A stretch of 12,505 nt of DNA from JAOUEA01 sp041287635 (GTDB taxonomy: Bacteria > Actinomycetota > UBA4738 > HRBIN12), in NCBI GenBank assembly GCA_041287635.1, contig JBGGNG010000037.1, positions 1 through 12,505 of the forward strand, in the 5' to 3' direction. How positions within the stretch are numbered: the stretch's first letter is position 1; each line of letters starts with the position of its first letter. Under the pieces are notes generated by a model. It had not been told where the DNA came from. It was given only the letters and a program-made list of their open reading frames with translations, and did not search any database. Of the stretch, positions 1-5,503 are shown piece by piece. The position numbers were made by a program, and so were the translations under genes.

Positions 1-126
1 CCAGGGCAGGTCCCGACGTGCCTGCGCGATCTCGTCACCCAGCCTGGTGTGCTCCTTCTCTCGCTTGAGCAGCTCCTCGCGTGCCGCGAGCCACTCCTCG
101 CGCGTTCCGATCGTGTGATCGGTCAC
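1..126 (-). CDS. DUF899 family (thioredoxin-like) protein, N-terminal fragment
   Basis: Only the first 42 codons lie in the window; the gene runs off the left edge. Reading from a GTG at 126-124, the peptide carries the charged helical start REEWLAAREELLKREKE, followed by TRLGDEIAQARRDLPW. This closely resembles the N-terminus of DUF899 proteins, a thioredoxin-fold family of uncertain function; the fold itself lies outside the window. The start is supported by a GGAGG-type ribosome site on the minus strand about 8 bases upstream (around 135-140). The gene is divergent from the ECF sigma factor at 272, with a 145-base shared upstream region, so common regulation is possible but not shown. The family call rests on a short but characteristic stretch. 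Confidence 0.72.
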   Translation of the reverse strand, partial: MTDHTIGTREEWLAAREELLKREKEHTRLGDEIAQARRDLPW

Positions 127-161
127 GGTTCTCTCCCTCCTCGTCTCGGTCCTGCCTCCTT

Positions 162-226
162 CGACACCGGCACGAGGGCAAACTGGGCGCTCTCCGGCCG
201 CCCATTTCGAGACCGATCCGGTGTCG
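162..226. repeat. Separated inverted repeat in divergent promoter region
   Basis: CGACACCGG at 162-170 is an exact reverse complement of CCGGTGTCG at 218-226, with 47 bases between the arms. It lies between the divergent DUF899 and sigma factor genes. The two arms could be paired operator half-sites, or copies of a promoter element read outward on each strand. No regulator can be assigned from sequence, and a 9-bp match in GC-rich DNA may be chance. Confidence 0.35.
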
Positions 227-259
227 GTACGCAGGAGGATGAGAGCGGGGACGTGAGGC

Positions 260-274
260 TAGGGTGGAGCGGTG
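260..274 (+). promoter_or_regulatory. Predicted leaderless promoter of the sigma factor gene
   Basis: A TANNNT -10 box (TAGGGT, 260-265) is followed by exactly six bases and then the GTG start at 272. In actinobacteria this spacing places the transcription start on or next to the start codon. No convincing -35 element is visible. A GGAG at 266-269 is too close to the start to act as a normal ribosome site. Confidence 0.5.
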
Positions 275-1285
275 ACGGGAGACCTTCTCGGGCGGGCGCG
301 CGCTGGCGACGACGTGGCGTTCCAGGAGCTGATCGAGCCGTACCGTCGGGAGCTCCAGGTGCACTGCTACCGGATGCTCGGATCCCTCCAGGACGCCGAG
401 GACGTCCTCCAGGAGACCCTGATGGCCGCATGGCAAGGCCTCGGAGCGTTCGAGCAACGGGCCTCGATCCGAACGTGGCTGTACCGGATCGCCACCAACC
501 GGTGCCTCAACGCGCGTCGTTCAGCCAGCCGGCGCCCGGCCAAGGAGTGGGACATCGCCGAGTATCAGCCTCCTGAGCCGAACCGACTCGGCGAGATCGT
601 CTGGCTCGAGCCGTTCCCCGACGCCCTCCTCGAGGGCATGATGGACGTGCCGCTCGGGCCGGAGGCCCGGTACGAACAGGCCGAGTCGATCTCCCTGGCG
701 TTCGTGACCGCCCTCCAGATCCTGCCGCCTCGCCAGCTCGCCGTGCTCGTCCTCCGCGACATGCTCGGCTTCCACGCGGACGAGGTGGCCGAGATGCTCG
801 GGGCGACGGTCGATTCAGTCAACAGCCTCCTCAAGCGTGCTCGCGCCGGCTTGCAGCGACGGCTGGCGCCCGATGCCGACCACGAAGCGGCTCCCCCTCC
901 CGATTCACCCGCCGAGCAGGCAACCGTGACGGAGTTCGTCCGCGCGTACGAGTCCGGCGATCTCGACGCTTTGGTCGCCCTGCTCACGGACGACGTCTTC
1001 CTCTCGATGCCGCCGTTCCCCCTCGAGTACGAGGGCATCGACGTCGCCACTCGCTTCTACGCGAGCATGATCGGTTCCGGTCGGGAGTTCGATCTCGTCC
1101 CAACGCGAGCCAACGGTCAGCCGGCGTTTGGGGCCTACCTGCGTGCCCCTTCCGGCGTCCGTCACGGGACCGGCCTCTTGGTCCTCACCCTCGCCGGCGA
1201 CCGAATCAGTTCCGTGACCCGCTTCGACACCAGCGTGCTCCCATGGTTCGGGCTGCCGAGATCGCTCCCGAGCCGGCAGAGCTAG
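272..1285 (+). CDS. ECF RNA polymerase sigma factor with C-terminal SnoaL-like domain (SigG/SigX5-like)
   Basis: A 337-residue sigma-70 family protein of the extracytoplasmic-function type, which would direct RNA polymerase to a specific set of promoters. Region 2 spans about residues 8-85 and contains DAEDVLQET (41-49) and the WLYRIATN helix (69-76). The linker carries WLEPFPD (111-117), typical of the TIGR02960/SigG-like group. Region 4 spans about 138-198, with LPPRQ (151-155) and a helix-turn-helix around EVAEMLGATVDSVNSLLKRA. Residues about 215-320 form a SnoaL/NTF2-like tail with SMPPFPLEYEG (245-255). Family members with such tails usually lack an adjacent anti-sigma factor, and the tail is thought to modulate activity; no anti-sigma gene is seen here. 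The GTG start fits the end of region 1/2 and a leaderless promoter. The assignment to ECF is firm; the exact subgroup is inference. Confidence 0.92.
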   Translation: MTGDLLGRARAGDDVAFQELIEPYRRELQVHCYRMLGSLQDAEDVLQETLMAAWQGLGAFEQRASIRTWLYRIATNRCLNARRSASRRPAKEWDIAEYQPPEPNRLGEIVWLEPFPDALLEGMMDVPLGPEARYEQAESISLAFVTALQILPPRQLAVLVLRDMLGFHADEVAEMLGATVDSVNSLLKRARAGLQRRLAPDADHEAAPPPDSPAEQATVTEFVRAYESGDLDALVALLTDDVFLSMPPFPLEYEGIDVATRFYASMIGSGREFDLVPTRANGQPAFGAYLRAPSGVRHGTGLLVLTLAGDRISSVTRFDTSVLPWFGLPRSLPSRQS

Positions 1286-1293
1286 CGGCGACG

Positions 1294-1314
1294 GGTAACA
1301 ATCCAGGTAACAAT
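1294..1314 (+). repeat. Direct repeat GGTAACAAT x2
   Basis: GGTAACAAT occurs at 1294-1302 and again at 1306-1314, a 12-base period, just after the sigma factor stop codon. It is AT-richer than its surroundings. Tandem short sites beside a broken tRNA and an integrase relic could be old arm-type recombinase sites, but two copies are weak evidence. Confidence 0.4.
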
Positions 1315-1405
1315 ATTCGCCCGACGTCAATGCGTTGGCCGGATTCGACCCGGACGTTCCCGCAGGTCAGAGGACGTGACCGTCTGTCACCGGGCACCCC
1401 TTAGA

Positions 1406-1447
1406 GGATTATGAGTCCCCTGCTCTGACCGACTGAGCTACCGCCCC
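1406..1447 (-). pseudogene. Truncated tRNA 5' half, CAT anticodon (tRNA-Met/Ile-like)
   Basis: Read on the minus strand, this is the 5' half of a tRNA: acceptor strand GGGGCGG, TA, a D arm with stem GCTC/GAGC and loop AGTCGGTCA, then an anticodon stem GGGGA and loop CTCATAA (CAT anticodon at 1413-1411). A normal tRNA would continue with a variable loop, T arm and an acceptor strand pairing with GGGGCGG. Here the sequence departs right after ATCC and no matching T arm or acceptor strand follows. It is therefore a fragment, not a working gene. An element that recombined in the anticodon loop, or a later deletion, would leave this structure. It lies 80 bases beyond the stop of an integrase relic that points toward it. 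Confidence 0.7.
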
Positions 1448-1488
1448 GAAACACATCTACCAGCAAGAACGCGGAGTCCGCGATTGTC

Positions 1489-1515
1489 GCAGGTAGGTGC
1501 ATGTGCGAATCCTGC
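1489..1515 (+). other. tRNA T-arm-like fragment (possible att site relic)
   Basis: On the plus strand GCAGG (1489-1493) and CCTGC (1511-1515) can pair, and the intervening bases end in GTGCGAAT, one base from the T-loop/T-stem consensus GTTCGAAT. The loop is about ten bases too long for a real T arm. It lies just beyond the stop codon of the integrase relic, which is on the opposite strand; that is where an attP with tRNA 3' identity would sit. A related GTACGAATC occurs at the same place after the second integrase relic. This is a weak, inferred feature. Confidence 0.3.
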
Positions 1516-1579
1516 AAGAACACAACACTACGAAAGAGCCGCACCGATAGCTCGAGGCAACTCCGCTGTCGCCCAGGGA
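1500..1579 (-). repeat. Diverged repeat, copy A (integrase 3' end plus trailer)
   Basis: This stretch aligns with 2932-3007. Shared blocks include CGAATC, GAACAC, GCACCGAT and GCTCG, in the same order and orientation. On the minus strand both copies encode RAIGAAL followed by a TAG stop, and both continue with a similar non-coding trailer (GTGTTC, then GATTCG). The two copies therefore derive from related integrase genes, not from a recent duplication. Confidence 0.6.
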
Positions 1580-1862
1580 GAGCGCGTGGGAGTAGATGCG
1601 CACGGTCACGTCCGGATGACGAGTGTCCCAGGAGTTGGCAGACCGAAACCACATCCAGCCCTGCCTCTAGAAGTCATAAAGGCGCAGTCCGTGACGCAAG
1701 GAGTGGAACGGAGCTGCCGGCACGTGTGCCGCCTCGAGAGCCGCAAGGCGTGAGTTGACGAGTCAGGACGCCACGGGAAGAGCCCCAGAGCCGACGGCCG
1801 GGGGTCGCCAAGAGGGGAGGGAACGTCGGGGCGGTCGGTGAGCTGGCGTCGGCACGCAAGCT
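1528..1862 (-). pseudogene. Tyrosine recombinase (phage-type integrase), decayed C-terminal catalytic domain
   Basis: Pieces of an integrase catalytic domain can be read in order on the minus strand but in different frames: PWRPDSSTHA (1776-1747), FHSLRH (1708-1691, the HxxR box), LLEAGLDVVSVCQLLGHSS (1673-1617, with the LGH histidine), PDVTVRIYSHALSL (1615-1574, with the nucleophile tyrosine), and a tail RAIGAALS ending in TAG at 1530-1528. One extra base at 1616 and one at 1573 break the frame, and spacing is also wrong between HSLRH and LLEAG (17 bases where about 15 are expected). A possible upstream piece, RRQLTDRP, ends near 1862; nothing further upstream can be traced. Intact, it would have caused site-specific integration and excision. 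It now points at the tRNA half at 1406-1447. The identity is well supported by motif order; the 5' limit is uncertain. Confidence 0.75.
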
Positions 1863-1974
1863 CAGGCGAGAACGCCTCGATCACGGCGCTGCACATAGCC
1901 CGACCGGCCCCGGCTGAACGCCGCCCGTGCGGCGCTTCCGCGACGCGAGCCGCATCCGTGGCAGTATGTGTGTC

Positions 1975-2688
1975 ATGAAGCGAACGACGCTCCTCGTCAC
2001 ATTGTTGATCTCTTTCCTGTCCTTGCCCGCGCTGGCATCTGCGGAGTCTCGGTTCCAGGTTCGGTGCAAGTCCACGCACGTGGCGAGTGTGGACCCGATC
2101 GTTGCGCCCGGTCGGCGATCCGAGCATGAGCACGAGTTCTTCGGGAATCGCTCGACGAACAAGGACTCCACGTATCGCTCGATGCAACGTGGCGCGACGA
2201 GGTGCTCAACCAAAGACGACACGGCCGGTTACTGGACACCGACGCTCTTCAGACAGAACGGTAGCCGGGTCCGGGCGCAGTCGTTACTGATCTATTACCG
2301 GGGCGAGCAGGGGGAGCACACCCGGCCATTCCCCAGGGACCTGAGGATGATCTCGCACCGGTTCAAGGTGGGGCCGGATCCTGCCAACCTCATTGTGAAG
2401 TTCCCGGAGTGCTGGACCGGCGAGCGCACCGATTCCCGGGATCACATGCGGCACATGGCGTTCGCGACAGGGAAGGGTTGTCCCGCGACCCATCCGGTAC
2501 GCGTGCCGGCGCTGACCGAGGTCTTCCGCTACCCCGTGAGATCCGTCGCTCGCTTCCATCTTTCGTCGGGGCCGCTGTCGACCGGACACGCGGACTTCTG
2601 GAACACGTGGGATCAGAAGGCCCTGGCCGAGTTGGTGGCGCGGTGCCTGAACCGCAAGAGCGAGGGATGTGGGCGAATCGACAGCTGA
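1975..2688 (+). CDS. Secreted DUF1996 domain protein
   Basis: A 237-residue protein with an N-terminal signal peptide (MKRTTLLVTLL..., hydrophobic core at about 5-20, likely cleavage after ASA at 21-23). The mature part matches DUF1996: DPIVAPGRRSEHEHEFFGN (40-58), a GYWTPTLF block (85-92), LIYYRGEQGEHTRPFP (105-120), FPECWTGERTDSRDH (143-157), and the closing HADFWNTWDQ (205-214) before VARCL and CG. The domain occurs in actinobacteria and fungi and its function is unknown; conserved His, Asp and Cys residues suggest an extracellular enzyme or a metal- or carbohydrate-binding role, but that is inference. The ATG at 1975 is chosen because it begins the signal peptide; an in-frame GTG at 1927 and ATG at 1966 would add residues before it. 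No clear ribosome site is seen. It is an intact gene between two integrase relics, so it may be element cargo. Confidence 0.85.
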   Translation: MKRTTLLVTLLISFLSLPALASAESRFQVRCKSTHVASVDPIVAPGRRSEHEHEFFGNRSTNKDSTYRSMQRGATRCSTKDDTAGYWTPTLFRQNGSRVRAQSLLIYYRGEQGEHTRPFPRDLRMISHRFKVGPDPANLIVKFPECWTGERTDSRDHMRHMAFATGKGCPATHPVRVPALTEVFRYPVRSVARFHLSSGPLSTGHADFWNTWDQKALAELVARCLNRKSEGCGRIDS

Positions 2689-2956
2689 AGCCAGAAGGGG
2701 CTCGGCATCTGCAGCACAACGGTGCCGGTGCTGATGGCGAGGTCGAGCTCCGCCAGGCTTCTTCAAGATCGACGACCTCGAGACGTCATATCAGACGTGA
2801 CCGGGGTCCCGCCAGAATGAGCGACGACCAGAGACACACGGGCGGAGGCACCCGGCTCAGGTGGCGAGGAGGATGCAGTCCTTGTGCCCGTTACCTGCAG
2901 GAGCGCCCTTGGCACGTCCCTGCGGCGGCGGAATGTACGAATCATGTAGGAACACG
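2689..2956. other. Non-coding stretch after the DUF1996 gene
   Basis: No convincing gene. Open frames here have no recognisable motif and no ribosome site. The right end (about 2932-2956) is the trailer shared with the sequence after the first integrase relic. ACGTC-ATATCA-GACGT, near 2783-2798, could form a very short hairpin but has no terminator character. Confidence 0.5.
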
Positions 2957-3007
2957 CTACGCGAGCGCGGCACCGATGGCTCGGGCGAGATCGTGCTGAC
3001 GCCCGGC
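2932..3007 (-). repeat. Diverged repeat, copy B (integrase 3' end plus trailer)
   Basis: The partner of 1500-1579. It carries the same block order: CGAATC, GAACAC, GCACCGAT, GCTCG. The coding part reads ARAIGAALA then TAG on the minus strand. The trailer contains GTACGAATC on the plus strand where copy A has GTGCGAATC. Confidence 0.6.
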
Positions 3008-3045
3008 ATCGCGTGGGCCCTGGTGAATGAGGGTGAGGGCGAGGC
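2957..3045 (-). pseudogene. Second tyrosine recombinase relic, C-terminal end only
   Basis: On the minus strand the last codons read RQHDLARAIGAALA, then TAG at 2959-2957. Just upstream and shifted by one base, PSPSFTRAHAMP can be read (about 3042-3004); this corresponds to the SPSFT...YAHAMPG segment of actinobacterial integrases, with the nucleophile tyrosine region deleted. Nothing upstream of about 3045 resembles an integrase. The tail matches that of the relic at 1528-1862, so the two are related. It is too short and broken to be functional. The call is weaker than for the first relic and depends partly on that comparison. Confidence 0.55.
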
Positions 3046-3386
3046 GAAGACGGCGTCGTAGCCGACTGGCTGCTCGTGTCGTGTAACCGGGCGAGTCAGA
3101 CATCGGTAGAGTCCCGTTCTACCTGGTCACGAGCACGTCCCTCACGAAGTCCAACATCGAGGGCATCGATTCATGGGATGGCTGGGTGAGGGCTCGGACA
3201 ACTTCCACGCTTGGCACGTCATCGACGCCTCGGCGAGCCCGCAGCCCGCGAGCTGTTATTAGATGCAGTGTCCGCAGCGACGCCGACCGCGCGCATGGAC
3301 AAGCGAGCATCCAGGGGGTGTTCGTCACTTCAGGCCGCCTTCAGCCCCGACGCTTGATACTGACGCTTGGTAGCGAGGAATCCGGC
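3046..3386. other. Non-coding stretch between integrase relic and small ORF
   Basis: No gene is supported. A 69-codon minus-strand frame (3119-3328) has no recognisable motif or ribosome site and is probably chance. Close to the small gene there is a direct repeat GACGCTTG at 3349-3356 and 3362-3369 (13-base period), which might be a binding site. The stretch looks like decayed element sequence. Confidence 0.4.
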
Positions 3387-3399
3387 GAAGGAGTTGATG

Positions 3400-3717
3400 A
3401 TGATGACGCCTCACGGTGCCGAGACCTTGATAGAGGCTGACGTCACCGCGCTGGAGTATTGCGAGGCGGCGTGGGATGCCTGCGACCGCGAATTGCCAGC
3501 ACCAGATGCATCAGTCCTATCGGACCTCGCACTCGACGCAATCAAGCATTACGGGGAGCACGAGCTACCTCTCGACGCCAGGAAGGCCGTCGCGGATGAG
3601 GTGAAACGGCGATTCCGGGCTTCCTCTGATCGAGTCTCCGATGCCCTGGCGTTTGCGGCCCTCACGTTGCCAGCGCTTGCAGGAGGAACGACGGCGTGGA
3701 TGCTGCTCTCTACCTAG
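3400..3717 (+). CDS. Small hypothetical protein with C-terminal membrane-like segment
   Basis: A 105-residue frame of unknown family. The start is chosen from a run of three ATGs (3397, 3400, 3403) because GAAGGAG at 3387-3393 gives good spacing to the second or third. The first ~80 residues are acidic and helical (for example DVTALEYCEAAWDACDREL, with two cysteines), followed by the basic KRRFRASSDR, then a hydrophobic stretch ALAFAALTLPALAGGTTAWM close to the C-terminus. This could be a tail-anchored membrane protein with a cytosolic helical domain. It sits alone inside the relic island with no operon partners. The ribosome site and the coherent domain layout favour a real gene, but base composition is less clearly coding than in the flanking core genes. 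I do not recognise the protein. Confidence 0.5.
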   Translation: MMTPHGAETLIEADVTALEYCEAAWDACDRELPAPDASVLSDLALDAIKHYGEHELPLDARKAVADEVKRRFRASSDRVSDALAFAALTLPALAGGTTAWMLLST

Positions 3718-3923
3718 CAGCTTTCCCGAGCAGCAGGCGGGGACCCGCCGGAGTAACGCTCGGCGCTCGTCGTTCAACCTCTTTTCCCCTTCGCAAGGGT
3801 GGGGTGCTGCGCGCCCAGCCCCCGACCACCCAGGAAGGTGAACCCCGCCAGCGCCGAGGGCAACCGCCAATCGCCACAACCTGTCTCGTGCTCTGACCTG
3901 GGGGTCACCGCACGTTGCCCGGC
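3718..3923. other. Non-coding stretch before the second tRNA half
   Basis: Between the small hypothetical gene and the tRNA relic I see no credible gene, hairpin terminator or promoter. It does not contain the missing 3' half (T arm and acceptor strand) of the tRNA fragment that follows. Confidence 0.45.
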
Positions 3924-3967
3924 GGATCAAGAGTCCCCTGCTCTGTCCGACTGAGCTCCGCCGCTCC
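3924..3967 (-). pseudogene. Truncated tRNA 5' half, CTT anticodon (tRNA-Lys-like)
   Basis: Minus-strand reading gives an acceptor-like strand (about GCGGCGG), a D arm with stem GCTC/GAGC and loop AGTCGGACA, anticodon stem GGGGA and loop CTCTTGA (CTT anticodon at 3931-3929). The sequence leaves the tRNA pattern right after ATCC, exactly where the relic at 1406-1447 does. The acceptor/D-arm junction seems to have lost one base. No T arm or 3' acceptor strand follows. It shares GAGTCCCCTGCTCTG and CCGACTGAGCT with the first relic. It is non-functional as a tRNA and is probably an integration scar; a separately decayed tRNA duplicate is the alternative. Confidence 0.62.
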
Positions 3968-3975
3968 TTCGAGCC

Positions 3976-3990
3976 TATCCTCCTGCGATG
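3976..3990 (+). promoter_or_regulatory. Predicted fumC promoter (-10 box)
   Basis: TATCCT at 3976-3981 fits the TANNNT -10 consensus and lies six bases before an ATG at 3988. Transcription starting near 3988 would give fumC a 77-base leader containing a short ORF. No good -35 is visible. The same hexamer occurs as the -10 of the sulfurtransferase gene in this window. Confidence 0.4.
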
Positions 3991-4068
3991 GCGCGCATCG
4001 GTCCACGGAGCCGCCCTCGCGTTTGGGAGGATGGCGGCACCAGTTCCCGGAGGTTCGAACGACGATGA
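3988..4068 (+). CDS. Possible 26-codon leader peptide overlapping the fumC start
   Basis: An ATG placed six bases after TATCCT opens a 26-codon frame ending in TGA at 4066-4068. That stop overlaps the fumC ATG (4065-4067) in the four bases ATGA, the usual mark of translational coupling. The peptide is arginine-rich (eight Arg in 26, including a C-terminal RRFERR) and has no known relative. The fumC ribosome site GGAGG (4049-4053) lies inside this frame. If translated from a leaderless message, ribosomes finishing here could re-initiate at fumC. Chance is a real alternative for so short a frame. Confidence 0.35.
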   Translation: MARIGPRSRPRVWEDGGTSSRRFERR

Positions 4069-5456
4069 CCGAGCACCGTACCGAGTCCGATTCCATCGGC
4101 GAGATCGACGTGGCCGCCGACGCCTACTGGGGCGCGCAGACCCAACGATCGCTGCACCATTTCGCGATCGGACACCCGGAGGCCGATCGCATGCCCGTCG
4201 AGGTGATCCGCGCCCAGGCGATCCTGAAGAAGGCCGCCGCCCTGGTGAACGAAGCGTCCGGCGCCCTCGACCCCACGATCGCAGCCTTGATCGTGCAGGC
4301 GGCCGACGAGGTGATCGAGGGACGCCACGACGAGCACTTCCCGCTCTACGTGTGGCAGACGGGCTCGGGCACCCAGACGAACATGAACGTCAACGAGGTC
4401 ATCTCGAATCGCGCGATCGAGATCGCCGGCGGCGACCTGGGCTCCAAGTCGCCCGTGCACCCCAACGACCACGTGAACATGTCCCAGAGCTCGAACGACA
4501 CGTTCCCGACAGCGATGCATATCGCAGCGGCTCAGGCGATCGTGGAGCGGCTGATTCCCTCGGTGCGTGCGCTCCGCGACGCGATCGTCGCACGCGCGGA
4601 GGAGTTCGCCGACATCGTGAAGATCGGCCGCACCCACCTCCAGGACGCCGTGCCCCTCACGCTCGGGCAGGAGTTCGGCGGCTACGCGGCCCAGCTCGAC
4701 GCCGACATCGAACGGCTCGAGCTCGTCCTGCCGGGGCTCTACGAGCTCGCCGCGGGCGGGACCGCGGTCGGCACGGGGCTCAACTCGCCGCCGGGGTTCG
4801 CCGAGGGCGTCGCGGCGAAGATCGCCGAGCTCACCGGCCTGCCCTTCGTGACCGCGCCGAACAAGTTCGCCGCCCTCGCCGCCCACGACGCATTGGTCTT
4901 CGCGAGCGGGGCGGAAGCGACGCTCGGCGCCAGCCTCATGAAGATCGCGAACGACATCAGGTGGCTCGGCTCGGGCCCGCGCAGCGGCCTCGGCGAGCTC
5001 GTGCTCCCGGAGAACGAGCCCGGCTCCTCGATCATGCCGGGGAAGGTGAACCCGCCGCAGTCCGAGGCGGTGACGATGGTCGCCTGCGAGGTGATCGGCA
5101 ACGACACGGTGATCAAGGTCGCGGGCTCGATGGGCAACTTCGAGCTCAACGTCTTCAAGCCCGTGATGATCCGGAACTTCCTGCACTCGACGGCGTTGCT
5201 CACCGACGTGAGCCGGACGTTCCGCGAGTTCTGCATCAAGGGACTCGAGGCAGATCGCGCCCGCATCCAGGAGCTCGTCGACCGCTCGCTGATGCTCGTG
5301 ACCGCGCTCGCGCCCAGCATCGGCTACGACAACGCCGCAGCGATCGCGAAGAAGGCCCACCACGAGGGCCTCACCCTGAAGGAAGCCGCGATCGCGCTGG
5401 GCCATCTCACCGACGAGGACTACGAGCGGCAGGTCAGGCCTGAGGGCATGGTGTAA
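4065..5456 (+). CDS. fumC: Class II fumarate hydratase (fumarase C)
   Basis: A 463-residue cytosolic enzyme of the TCA cycle that interconverts fumarate and L-malate, expected to act as a homotetramer without an iron-sulfur cluster. Family landmarks occur in order: TGSGTQTNMN (99-108), HPNDHVNMSQSSNDTFPTA (132-150), GRTHLQDA with the catalytic-region His191 (188-195), and the fumarase/aspartase signature GSSIMPGKVNP (320-330) with the mobile-loop serine at 321. The residues after it read PQSE where TQCE or TQSE is common. Length matches the family. The start MTEHRTESDSIGEI is chosen over upstream frame extension because GGAGG (4049-4053) precedes it and homologues begin similarly. Overlapping long frames on both strands are shadows caused by GC-rich codon use. 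An AraC-type regulator gene follows 47 bases downstream on the same strand; whether it is co-transcribed is unknown. Confidence 0.97.
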   Translation: MTEHRTESDSIGEIDVAADAYWGAQTQRSLHHFAIGHPEADRMPVEVIRAQAILKKAAALVNEASGALDPTIAALIVQAADEVIEGRHDEHFPLYVWQTGSGTQTNMNVNEVISNRAIEIAGGDLGSKSPVHPNDHVNMSQSSNDTFPTAMHIAAAQAIVERLIPSVRALRDAIVARAEEFADIVKIGRTHLQDAVPLTLGQEFGGYAAQLDADIERLELVLPGLYELAAGGTAVGTGLNSPPGFAEGVAAKIAELTGLPFVTAPNKFAALAAHDALVFASGAEATLGASLMKIANDIRWLGSGPRSGLGELVLPENEPGSSIMPGKVNPPQSEAVTMVACEVIGNDTVIKVAGSMGNFELNVFKPVMIRNFLHSTALLTDVSRTFREFCIKGLEADRARIQELVDRSLMLVTALAPSIGYDNAAAIAKKAHHEGLTLKEAAIALGHLTDEDYERQVRPEGMV

Positions 5457-5503
5457 GGAACAGGCAACATTCCTGAAGCCCGAACGGCTCGAACCGGCGT
5501 ACC

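Larger units (their letters stand above)
1406..3967. mobile_element. Probable remnant of tRNA-targeting integrative element(s)
   Basis: The stretch is bounded by two tRNA 5' halves in the same orientation that share the core GAGTCCCCTGCTCTG and CCGACTGAGCT. It contains two decayed tyrosine-recombinase 3' ends, an intact secreted DUF1996 gene and a small unknown frame. Coding density drops sharply compared with the flanks. Integrases next to broken tRNA genes are the classic mark of integrative elements. The two tRNA relics have different anticodons (CAT and CTT), so this may be two successive insertions rather than one element with matching ends. No replication, mobilisation or intact recombinase gene remains. 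The outer limits are inferred from the tRNA fragments only. Confidence 0.5.

Noticed and set aside
1341..1355. T-arm-like hairpin (CCGG-GTCGAAT-CCGG on the minus strand) downstream of the CAT tRNA half
   Set aside because: It might have completed a tRNA with an insertion, but the following bases do not pair with GGGGCGG and the T loop starts with G; treated as chance.
1484..1758. Two overlapping plus-strand frames of 85-89 codons
   Set aside because: They are antisense to the integrase relic and have no ribosome site or conserved motif.
2409..2999. A 196-codon plus-strand frame overlapping the DUF1996 gene end and the second integrase relic
   Set aside because: It is mostly a shadow of the DUF1996 gene; the remainder is antisense to the integrase tail and has no recognisable content.
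3119..3328. A 69-codon minus-strand frame
   Set aside because: No family motif, no ribosome site, and it lies in decayed sequence.
4053..4062. GTTCGAAC resembling a tRNA T loop near the fumC start
   Set aside because: It lies on the opposite strand to the tRNA half and has no T-stem pairing; it is part of the fumC leader.
4031..5443. A 470-codon plus-strand open frame overlapping fumC, starting after GGGAGG
   Set aside because: It is the out-of-frame shadow of fumC; its translation is a low-complexity Arg/Gly/Ala mix with no domain, while the fumC frame matches the whole family.
5456..5474. AGGAA...TTCCT hairpin after the fumC stop as a terminator
   Set aside because: Only five base pairs with a nine-base loop and no T tract; too weak to call.
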